DNA of 5,198 bases from Candidatus Omnitrophota bacterium. GTDB taxonomy: Bacteria > Omnitrophota > Gorgyraeia > Aquiviventales > Aquiviventaceae. The stretch's first letter is position 1; each line of letters begins with the position of its first letter. The position numbers were made by a program, and so were the translations under genes. The notes beneath the pieces were generated by a model that ran no database searches, had not been told where the DNA came from, and worked only from the letters and a program-made list of their open reading frames with translations. The stretch lies in contig JACPAW010000106.1 in NCBI GenBank assembly GCA_016180605.1, forward strand, positions 1-5,198. The letters are read 5' to 3'. Below, in pieces: positions 1 through 5,198 of the stretch.

Positions 1-1259
1 GAGCGGCGATCCGCGATTGTCAGTCTTGGAAGATAGATAAAAGGAAATTGCTCCACCAGGAAGGTAGCATTTCGGACCCGGGCGAACCCTTCATCCGAGA
101 AAACAATCGCCTGGCGGCCTGCGAATTGAAAGTGCGGCGGCTCCAGCTCACAGGAGGTCAAGTAACCTGGTTTGACCAAATAGACCCCTTCGGCTAAGCT
201 CTCAATGAAACGGCCATGCTCGTGCCAAGGAGGGCTGCTCACCGTTCCTTCCATGAAGCGGCCCTTCTTCGTGTTGAGGTTATAGTGGACCATTTCCCCG
301 CGGAACACTTGCGGCCCTTCTTCCAATCGCACGCGTCCTTCGGCGTAGACATCTTTTGTATCCGTGAACAGCGTCATAAAATCGCAGGTCAATAGGACAT
401 TCTCAAAAACAACCTCGACATCTCCCTCGGCCGTAGCTATCCGCCGATCGGGCGAGACGCTCATCTTTCGCGCATTGATCATGACCGCTCCAGCCGGTGG
501 ATGCGGGCGGCCCGCAAGACTAGGGCTTGTGGTTTCTCCTGGAATCGCAGCCACCTGGCCTTCCACGCGCACGGGAGCTAATTCAATAGAGGGTTTTGGA
601 GTTTCTTCCTGGCTGGGGGGCGCTTTAGCTTTAGAAGGAGTCTTGGCCGGTGCCCCAGATGCACTCAGCGTTTCCTCCTGAATTTGCGCGCGTTTTAAAG
701 TGCGTTCTTCCTTGGCAGAGCGCAGTGCTTCTTCCTGGGCTATTTTGCGCTTCAGCTGCTCTTGCTGCTCTGCCGCTTCTTGGAGCTCTTTAATTTCTTT
801 ATCCCATTTGGCTTGCTCGCGCTGCAGCTGCCTCTCTAGAGCTCTCTGACGAGCAAGGCCTTTTTGACGCTGCTGCTCCTCTTGGGATAGTTTCTGCTCC
901 AGTAAACGCAACGCTTCCGGGGAGGGCTCAGAAAAAGGGCTTGGCTTCTTCAGGCGCGATTCACACAAAAGCCGCTGCAGCAAAGCCCATGAGTCATCGG
1001 GTTTAAGGACCAGGATGGCTTCCGCAGTTTGCAACGCCTCTCGATAATTGCCGCGCCGCAGCTGGTTCTGTAGCTTAAGACGCAACCGTTCGACCTCTTC
1101 ATTGGAAGCAGGCTGGGTGGGGGAAGGACTGGTTCGTGCAATAACAGGATTTTTATCCTGTTCTTTAAGACTGCCACCGTAGGCTCCGTGGAAACCGGAG
1201 AAAACCCATACAGCGATAACGGCAAGCCAAGAGAAACTTCGCCGGATCAATGGCTTCAC
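1..1259 (-). CDS. lptD: LPS-assembly protein LptD, N-terminal part (3' end beyond window)
   Basis: This is the first 419 codons of an outer-membrane LPS insertion protein; the frame is still open at base 1. LptD forms the barrel that receives LPS from the periplasmic Lpt bridge. Residues 1-26 look like a signal peptide: KPLIRR, then a hydrophobic stretch (WLAVIAVWVF) and small residues. Residues 62-95 resemble one TPR repeat (RGNYREALQTAE, then LKPDD). Residues 114-200 are a Glu/Gln/Lys/Arg-rich predicted coiled coil, followed by a Pro/Lys linker (about 201-235). Residues 255-419 form the OstA/LptD N-terminal domain, with repeated beta-type segments (ATAEGDVEVVF, DVYAEGRVRL). The LTSC motif (C370) matches the E. 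coli LptD segment containing disulfide Cys173. The later RVRNATF, FIYLPRL and ADRRS segments match that region too. The GTG start at 1259 is chosen because an in-frame stop lies just upstream, AAGGG sits 9 nt before it and it opens the signal peptide. The barrel is outside the window. The TPR and coiled-coil insertion is unusual. Confidence 0.85.
   Translation of the reverse strand, partial: MKPLIRRSFSWLAVIAVWVFSGFHGAYGGSLKEQDKNPVIARTSPSPTQPASNEEVERLRLKLQNQLRRGNYREALQTAEAILVLKPDDSWALLQRLLCESRLKKPSPFSEPSPEALRLLEQKLSQEEQQRQKGLARQRALERQLQREQAKWDKEIKELQEAAEQQEQLKRKIAQEEALRSAKEERTLKRAQIQEETLSASGAPAKTPSKAKAPPSQEETPKPSIELAPVRVEGQVAAIPGETTSPSLAGRPHPPAGAVMINARKMSVSPDRRIATAEGDVEVVFENVLLTCDFMTLFTDTKDVYAEGRVRLEEGPQVFRGEMVHYNLNTKKGRFMEGTVSSPPWHEHGRFIESLAEGVYLVKPGYLTSCELEPPHFQFAGRQAIVFSDEGFARVRNATFLVEQFPFIYLPRLTIADRR
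1143..1162 (-). other. Perfect 8-bp hairpin inside the lptD 5' coding region
   Basis: AACAGGAT and ATCCTGTT form a perfect 8-bp inverted repeat around a 4-nt loop (AAAA in the mRNA sense). It lies about 100 nt after the lptD start, over codons for residues 33-39, between the signal peptide and the TPR-like repeat. No U-run follows, so it is not an intrinsic terminator. It may be chance, or it may slow ribosomes or affect mRNA stability. Confidence 0.35.
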
Positions 1260-1268
1260 TGCACGATT

Positions 1269-1273
1269 CCCTT
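1269..1273 (-). promoter_or_regulatory. Shine-Dalgarno of lptD
   Basis: Minus-strand AAGGG lies 9 nt before the GTG codon at 1259. It supports that non-ATG start, which lies in a 27-nt gap after the transaldolase stop, so reinitiation by terminating ribosomes is also possible. Confidence 0.5.
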
Positions 1274-1286
1274 AGGAAGAAGTAAG

Positions 1287-1976
1287 TTAAGAAACACCGG
1301 CTGCACGATTGGGTGTTTGAATGCGTTTGATTTCCAGGGGAAGCTTTTCCCAATCCTTGAGGAAACGCTCTAGCCCCGCATCGGTCAATGGATGCTTGAT
1401 TAAAGCCTCCAAAACCGAAAAAGGCATGGTGGCCACATCCGCTCCCAAGCGCGCGGCTTCAACCACATGCAAGGGGTGCCGGATACTGGCCACGAGAATC
1501 TGTGTTGAGAAAGGATAATTGGAGTAGATGGTTTTGATATCGCGGATCAGCTGCATGCCATCTGAGCTTAAGTCATCCAGTCTTCCTACGAATGGAGAAA
1601 TGTAGTGTGCGCCGGCTTTGGCCGCAAGCAGCGCCTGGCTTGGCGAGAAGCACAGGGTGACATTCACGCGAATGTGCTCGGAGCTCAGTTGGCGAGTCGC
1701 CTTCAGGCCCTCCTTGGTCAAAGGGCACTTGACCACGATGCCTGAATGCAGCTGCGAAAAAACCCGTCCCTCTTGAATCATGCCTGGAGCATCGCGGCTA
1801 ATGGTCTCCATGCTGACAGGACCGTGGACGGCTTCGCAGATTTCCTTCAAAAGCGGAAAAAAATCCTTCTTTTCTTTTGCCACGAGACTCGGATTTGTGG
1901 TAACGCCATCGATCGCTCCCCAGCTGAGGGCTTCTCGAATCTCTGTCAGACTAGCGGAATCCAAGAATATCTTCAT
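1287..1976 (-). CDS. tal: Transaldolase, short TalC/FSA-like subfamily
   Basis: This 229-residue class I aldolase-fold enzyme would move a dihydroxyacetone unit between sugar phosphates (fructose 6-phosphate plus erythrose 4-phosphate to sedoheptulose 7-phosphate plus glyceraldehyde 3-phosphate) in the cytosolic pentose phosphate pathway. Visible motifs are FLDSA with Asp6, GVTTNPSL with Asn28, Schiff-base Lys83 in VVKCPLT, the TLCFSPSQALLAAKAGA strand, SPFVGRLDD and ASIRHPLHVVEAA. Glu57 (VSMETIS) stands where fructose-6-phosphate aldolases have Gln, and Phe129 stands where they have Tyr. Both point to transaldolase rather than F6P aldolase activity. The family is usually about 215 residues; the extra length is a short basic C-terminal tail after the conserved LTDAGLERFLKDW. 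The ATG start has GGAGG 7 nt upstream. The gene lies 58 nt after the ROK kinase and 27 nt before lptD. Confidence 0.93.
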   Translation of the reverse strand: MKIFLDSASLTEIREALSWGAIDGVTTNPSLVAKEKKDFFPLLKEICEAVHGPVSMETISRDAPGMIQEGRVFSQLHSGIVVKCPLTKEGLKATRQLSSEHIRVNVTLCFSPSQALLAAKAGAHYISPFVGRLDDLSSDGMQLIRDIKTIYSNYPFSTQILVASIRHPLHVVEAARLGADVATMPFSVLEALIKHPLTDAGLERFLKDWEKLPLEIKRIQTPNRAAGVS

Positions 1977-1983
1977 TGGCTAA

Positions 1984-1988
1984 CCTCC
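1984..1988 (-). promoter_or_regulatory. Strong Shine-Dalgarno of the transaldolase gene
   Basis: Minus-strand GGAGG lies 7 nt before the ATG at 1976. It is the best ribosome binding site in the window and suggests independent, efficient initiation at this gene. Confidence 0.8.
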
Positions 1989-2034
1989 GATTTTACTCTA
2001 CACTGCCAAAACGCGGATGTCTAGATTGTGTATC

Positions 2035-3030
2035 CTAATCGAAACTTTTGTTCCGAGTTCCGTGTTTCGCGTTCCGTGTTGAACTCGGAACGCAGAACTC
2101 GGAACGCGGAACAATATTTTGCCAAACCAGGGCCGCCGCGCCGATCATGCCGGCTGAATCCCCTAACTGCGCGGGAACCACACGAACGCTGCGCGCGGAA
2201 ATTTCAAAAGCCTCGGCTTGAACGACGTCTTGAAGCATCGGGTAGAACCAGGGCCATGCCTTGGCCACTCCTCCTCCGATGACCACCTTCTCTGGATTGA
2301 GCAAATTCACCCAATTCGCAACACCGATTCCAAGGAAACGACCCACTTCCTTCCATACTCGCTTGGCTTGGCGATCCCCTTTCCGGGCCGCAAAGCTGAT
2401 CATAGCCGGCGTCAAGCGGCCTTTGCCCATCCACTGCCGTGCGAGATGCAAAATCCCGGAAGTTCCCACCATCGCTTCCAAGCACCCGCGCCGCCCACAG
2501 GCGCAACGCGGGCCTTGCAGGTCAATGATGGTATGCCCGATTTCTCCGGCAGCACCCGCAGAGCCGTGATACAAAGCTCCATCGAGAATCAGCCCACCCC
2601 CCACACCGGTTCCCAACGTCACGCAAACCGCATGCCGGCAATTGCGAGCCGCACCGTAACGCCATTCGGCCAATGCGAATAAATTCGCATCGTTATCGAT
2701 GAGGCAGCGGAATTTTAAGCGTCGCTGAAGCTGCGACGCTAAAGGGACGTTGCGCCACCCTGGAACGTTGACGAGAAACCGCACGATCCCGCGCGCACCA
2801 TCCACTGGGCCAGGAGCTCCCAATCCCATGCCGGCAATTTGCGACCGGCGCAGCCCCGATAGGCGACAGAGGGTTTTCACCGCATCAGAAACTCCGGTGG
2901 CAAAAGCAGCTGGGGCTGCAAACTCGCTGGAGCGCAGTACTTGCTGGCGGATAAGAATACCGCCTCGGCTTACCAAACCTACTTTGATATTGGTGCCGCC
3001 GAAATCGATACCCACCGCCCATTTTTCCAT
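2035..3030 (-). CDS. ROK-family sugar kinase (glucokinase-like)
   Basis: This cytosolic kinase transfers phosphate from ATP to the 6-hydroxyl of a hexose, most likely glucose, though N-acetylmannosamine or other sugars are possible in this family. Numbered from the ATG (331 residues), it has the phosphate-binding loop GIDFGGTNIK (7-16), GLGAPGPVD (69-77), the catalytic Asp114 in IDNDAN, LGTGVGGGLILDG (139-151), sugar-binding Glu163 in EIGH, and the ROK zinc site from His166, Cys176, Cys178 and Cys183 (CACGRRGCLE). A second glycine-rich ATP loop is VVIGGGVA (249-256). The conserved fold ends near AALVWQN. Residues 307-327 are encoded entirely by a palindromic heptamer element and are probably an acquired tail. 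The ATG start gives the usual spacing to the first loop. A TTG at 3057 adds 9 residues, overlaps the upstream stop by 8 nt and has AAGGG 5 nt before it, so the start is uncertain. Confidence 0.92.
   Translation of the reverse strand: MEKWAVGIDFGGTNIKVGLVSRGGILIRQQVLRSSEFAAPAAFATGVSDAVKTLCRLSGLRRSQIAGMGLGAPGPVDGARGIVRFLVNVPGWRNVPLASQLQRRLKFRCLIDNDANLFALAEWRYGAARNCRHAVCVTLGTGVGGGLILDGALYHGSAGAAGEIGHTIIDLQGPRCACGRRGCLEAMVGTSGILHLARQWMGKGRLTPAMISFAARKGDRQAKRVWKEVGRFLGIGVANWVNLLNPEKVVIGGGVAKAWPWFYPMLQDVVQAEAFEISARSVRVVPAQLGDSAGMIGAAALVWQNIVPRSEFCVPSSTRNAKHGTRNKSFD
2050..2112. repeat. 63-nt palindrome of nine heptamers (GTTCCGN type)
   Basis: On the plus strand there are four units of the form GTTCCGN (GTTCCGA, GTTCCGT, GTTTCGC, GTTCCGT), the core heptamer GTTGAAC, then four inverted units (TCGGAAC, GCAGAAC, TCGGAAC, GCGGAAC). 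The 31-nt arms are symmetric about base 2081 with 26 of 31 positions complementary; mismatches fall at the seventh base of units and within unit three. Two more pairs (T-A) extend it to 2048-2114. Nine heptamers equal 21 codons, and the whole element lies in frame at the 3' end of the ROK kinase, adding V307-N327 and ending four codons before the stop. The transcript could form a long hairpin, but no U-run follows on the minus strand. Confidence 0.9.
2718..2740 (-). other. Perfect 8-bp hairpin inside the ROK kinase gene
   Basis: AGCGTCGC and GCGACGCT form a perfect inverted repeat with a 7-nt loop, flanked by further partial T/A pairing. It encodes part of the ASQLQRRL segment just before the catalytic IDNDAN loop. 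It may be a codon-level coincidence, since GC-rich Arg/Ala/Gln codons easily give such pairs, or a small dispersed repeat. Confidence 0.3.
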
Positions 3031-3049
3031 TGGGTTTGGAGCCCGCCCT

Positions 3050-4483
3050 TTAGGCAATCCGGCCCTTGTGCGTATTGGCCTTGGATTCGCGTTGAGGGTT
3101 CGGTGCGCGGGGTATTTCAGAGACCCCTACGACTCGATTGCGCCCGGCGTGCTTGGCAGCATAAAGCGCTTGATCGGCGCGCTCAATGAGTGCTTCCAGT
3201 CCATTTCCATGGTCGGGGAACGTCGCCACTCCGATGCTGATGGTCTGGTTTAAGACTTCGTCGTAGGCGCGGATGGGGTGGACTTCAATCAGCTGGCGCA
3301 AGCGCTGAGCAATAAACAACGCTTGTTCATAATGGGTTTCCACCAGCATGAGGATGAATTCTTCTCCACCGTATCGAGCGATCATATCGATGGCGCGAAG
3401 ATTGTCCTGCAAAAGCCGGGCTGTCTCTTTCAAGACCACATCTCCGACCAAATGGCCGTAGGTATCGTTTTTCTGTTTGAAACGATCCAGGTCCACCATT
3501 AATAGGGTACAGGCCAAGCTATGGCGCTTAGAACGCAGCAGTTCCTCACGAGCATTCTGTAGAAAATGATGACGCACGAAAACGCCAGTCAGCGCATCCG
3601 TAATCGCTAGGCGTTCCACCTCATGGTAAAGATGAACGCGGGAAAGCTGCAACGAGATCTGATTCGCCATGATGGAAAGCGTAGGAAGCTGGGTTTCGGC
3701 AAGCCCTTCTGCAATTAAGACTCCAATGAGCTGTTGTTCGCGCCGCAATGGCACCCAGAAAGCCTCTTGGGTTCCATCCGACCATTTCAATGGAAGTCCT
3801 GAAGGGGTCTGCGTAAGGCGTCCGGCTGTGCTAGCCTCCTGCAAGATGGCATTCTCCAATGGAGCCAGTTGAGACAAAACTCCGCTGTCGGCTGTCCCAG
3901 TGGACTGCTGGGTTTCTTTCTTCTCTTCCGGTTCGAGATGAACCGCCAATCGCTTCTGCAAAGTGGCCGCTGCGCGGAAACATTGCGGTTTTTCCGAGAA
4001 ACAATCAATCAGCCGTAAACCCCGTACGGAGAGCATGCGCGGGGTGACTTCTACTAGCGCGCGGAAAAGTTCTCTGACATGGAGCGCGCGAACCGTTTCC
4101 TTAGTGACATGATATAAATCGGTGATCTGAGCAATTTGAGCTTCTATCTGTTGTGCGGAACCCTGCAGCGACATCAAGGAACGCGCCGAGTTCGAAAGGT
4201 GGGTCATTTGAGATGCTTCCTGAGCATGCAGACGCTTAAGCTCAGCGGCGGCACTTCGCCTTTGCGCATCCAATAGCCAGGGGGTTACCACCATGACGAC
4301 CAAAAGCAGCCAGCCTTGAAAAGTGCTCAGAGAGAGGGCTTGAGTGAGAATGCCGACAAAAAGCATGGCTCCAATAAAACAGAGGGTATAAGCCCTTTGC
4401 CAATAAACAGCGCAGATCATCGCGAATATCCATAGAACGATCACGGCAATCATCACCCTAAATCCATAGTGTCCACGGTCCAT
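3050..4483 (-). CDS. Membrane-anchored diguanylate cyclase with GAF-like region and GGDEF domain
   Basis: This 477-residue protein should make c-di-GMP from two GTP at the inner membrane. Three hydrophobic segments (about 10-28, 31-51 and 54-71) anchor it. A predicted coiled coil follows (about 73-125), then a GAF-like region (about 130-285) ending in a helix that leads into the cyclase. The GGDEF domain (about 290-452) has DALTG, metal ligand Asp331 in VDLDRFKQKND, Asn339, Asp348 in GHLVGD, the active-site GGEEF (372-376) and ISIGVATFP. RAID (363-366), exactly five residues before GGEEF, is a canonical RxxD inhibitory I-site, so product inhibition is expected. A basic 25-residue tail follows GRNRV. 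The ATG at 4483 lies within a heptamer repeat, so residues 1-7 or so are repeat-encoded; an ATG at 4453 (residue 11), right before the first hydrophobic segment, is a credible alternative. It lies 19 nt before the ROK ATG. Confidence 0.9.
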   Translation of the reverse strand: MDRGHYGFRVMIAVIVLWIFAMICAVYWQRAYTLCFIGAMLFVGILTQALSLSTFQGWLLLVVMVVTPWLLDAQRRSAAAELKRLHAQEASQMTHLSNSARSLMSLQGSAQQIEAQIAQITDLYHVTKETVRALHVRELFRALVEVTPRMLSVRGLRLIDCFSEKPQCFRAAATLQKRLAVHLEPEEKKETQQSTGTADSGVLSQLAPLENAILQEASTAGRLTQTPSGLPLKWSDGTQEAFWVPLRREQQLIGVLIAEGLAETQLPTLSIMANQISLQLSRVHLYHEVERLAITDALTGVFVRHHFLQNAREELLRSKRHSLACTLLMVDLDRFKQKNDTYGHLVGDVVLKETARLLQDNLRAIDMIARYGGEEFILMLVETHYEQALFIAQRLRQLIEVHPIRAYDEVLNQTISIGVATFPDHGNGLEALIERADQALYAAKHAGRNRVVGVSEIPRAPNPQRESKANTHKGRIA

Positions 4484-4546
4484 CGTCCACAGTCCACCGA
4501 TAAACGGATTCGATTCTCGTGGGCTGCGGAGAGTGGACTATCGACT
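4463..4546. repeat. Inverted heptamer array (GTGGACN type) at the start of the membrane cyclase gene
   Basis: Read on the minus strand, the downstream arm holds GTGGACT, GTGGACG, ATGGACC, GTGGACA and a weak fifth unit (CTATGGA), at 4497-4463. The upstream arm (4546-4519) holds inverted, more diverged units AGTCGAT, AGTCCAC, TCTCCGC and AGCCCAC. A 21-nt spacer (4518-4498) separates them. Excluding the weak unit, the element is 77 nt, or eleven heptamer lengths. The best inverse pairing is AGTCCAC with GTGGACT. It fills most of the 67-nt gap between the two cyclase genes, and the assigned ATG of the second is the first three bases of unit ATGGACC. Confidence 0.75.
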
Positions 4547-4550
4547 TTCT

Positions 4551-5198
4551 TCATGTTGCGCACACCCGGTTCCTTCCGGCATGCTTAGCTTGATACAGGC
4601 GTTGATCCGCTAAACGGAGCAATTCCAAATCGGCTTGAGCATCCTCCGGAAACGAGGCTACACCCAGCGAAATAGTGACTCCCTGGGCAAGCACTTCCGA
4701 TGGGCTATGCTGCAAATTACCGGTCTTTGTTTGGGCGGTTAAGCTACCACGGCGCAAGGCGCGCTCACTGACCATCATTTGCTGCTCCACTGCCCGTCGG
4801 ATATCTTCGGCTATCTGGAGGGCTTCATCGCGCTTTAAGTGCGGCAGCAGCACGACGAACTCTTCCCCGCCGTAGCGTCCAATGGTGCCTGAAGGCATGA
4901 CGACCGCCCGGAGGATATCGGCAATGGTCTTGAGAATCACATCCCCTGCAGTATGCCCGTAGGTATCGTTATAGGCCTTGAAATGGTCCACATCCAACAG
5001 GACGATCGACAATGGATCCCGGCTTCGAAGCGCGCGCCGCACTTCGCGCTCCAGCTGTTCCAGGAAAGGACGGCGCAGCATCAAACCGGTAAGCCCATCC
5101 GTCATCGCCAATTGCTGCGTCTTAGCAAAAAGGCGGGCATTGGTCACTGCCGTGGCAAAAAGATCAAGAAGAATGTCGAGGAATCGCAGGTCATCCTG
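4551..5198 (-). CDS. GAF-GGDEF diguanylate cyclase, C-terminal part (5' end beyond window)
   Basis: The last 215 residues of a diguanylate cyclase are visible. The frame has no stop up to base 5198, so the true start is outside; the GTG at 5147 lies inside the conserved GAF-to-GGDEF helix and is not the start. The first visible residues (FLDILLDLFATAVTNARLF) match the final helix of a GAF domain. In window numbering, the GGDEF domain runs from about 30 to 213, with TDGLTGL, metal ligand Asp69 in LDVDHFKAYND, Asn77, Asp86 in GHTAGD, GGEEF at 110-114 and VTISLGVASFP. The position of the RxxD I-site reads MPSG, so feedback inhibition through that site is not expected. About 25-30 extra residues (roughly 142-172) sit between the helix after GGEEF and the VTISLG strand. 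The conserved end (ADQRLYQAKHAGRNRV) closely resembles that of the next gene, suggesting an old duplication. Confidence 0.92.
   Translation of the reverse strand, partial: QDDLRFLDILLDLFATAVTNARLFAKTQQLAMTDGLTGLMLRRPFLEQLEREVRRALRSRDPLSIVLLDVDHFKAYNDTYGHTAGDVILKTIADILRAVVMPSGTIGRYGGEEFVVLLPHLKRDEALQIAEDIRRAVEQQMMVSERALRRGSLTAQTKTGNLQHSPSEVLAQGVTISLGVASFPEDAQADLELLRLADQRLYQAKHAGRNRVCAT

Noticed and set aside
364..681. Plus-strand ORF of 105 codons
   Set aside because: It lies opposite the lptD OstA domain, whose minus-strand translation matches LptD motifs; the plus-strand product has no recognisable domain.
950..1353. Minus-strand ORFs of 91 and 62 codons in other frames
   Set aside because: They overlap lptD and the transaldolase end in a different frame and contain no domain; the lptD frame has the signal peptide and the Shine-Dalgarno.
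1977..2034. Promoter for the transaldolase gene
   Set aside because: The gap has TTGGCA-like and TAAAAT-like strings but they are only about 8 nt apart, too close for a sigma70 promoter.
2050..2112. Intrinsic terminator for the ROK kinase
   Set aside because: The hairpin is long, but it lies before the stop codon and is followed on the minus strand by AAAAG rather than a U-run.
3028..3140. Shared RAPNP peptide in the cyclase tail and the extended ROK N-terminus
   Set aside because: The two are encoded by different codons and only five residues match; this looks like coincidence, not duplication.
2218..3253. Plus-strand ORFs of 154 and 167 codons
   Set aside because: They run opposite the ROK kinase and the end of the membrane cyclase, where all conserved motifs are on the minus strand. 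They are low-complexity shadow translations.
2050..4546. CRISPR array
   Set aside because: The repeats are 7 nt long, contiguous and inverted, without unique spacers.

Overview
The window comes from a diderm (Gram-negative) bacterium of moderate GC. All five genes lie on the minus strand and are read from high to low coordinates. The diderm assignment rests on the gene at the low end, an LptD-type lipopolysaccharide assembly protein with a signal peptide. No ribosomal RNA or other taxonomic marker is present. The mix of LptD, GAF/GGDEF proteins, a ROK kinase and heptanucleotide repeat elements would suit an uncultivated lineage such as Omnitrophota, but that is a weak guess.

Layout in transcription order: (1) the C-terminal part of a GAF-GGDEF diguanylate cyclase, cut by the window edge (5198-4551); (2) a 67-nt gap that, with the start of the next gene, holds an inverted array of 7-nt repeats; (3) a membrane-anchored GGDEF diguanylate cyclase with a GAF-like region (4483-3050); (4) a ROK-family sugar kinase (3030-2035) whose last residues are encoded by a 63-nt palindrome of nine heptamers; (5) a short TalC-type transaldolase (1976-1287) with a strong Shine-Dalgarno; (6) 27 nt further on, the first 419 codons of an lptD gene (1259-1), cut by the other window edge. 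Gaps between genes are 67, 19, 58 and 27 nt, so one transcription unit is plausible. No convincing promoter or intrinsic terminator was found inside it.

Functionally, the two cyclases make c-di-GMP: one is anchored in the membrane and keeps the inhibitory I-site, the other lacks it. The kinase phosphorylates a hexose or amino sugar and the transaldolase shuffles sugar phosphates between glycolysis and the pentose phosphate pathway. LptD inserts LPS into the outer membrane. A link between sugar supply, envelope building and second-messenger signalling is possible but is only inferred from gene order.

The most unusual content is a pair of repeat elements. They have different 7-nt units (GTTCCGN and GTGGACN) but the same plan: about four heptamers, a core or spacer, then about four heptamers inverted. 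Each overlaps a coding sequence end, one at the 3' end of the kinase and one at the 5' end of the membrane cyclase. Second in interest is the LptD, which carries a TPR-like repeat and a long charged coiled coil between its signal peptide and its OstA-type domain.
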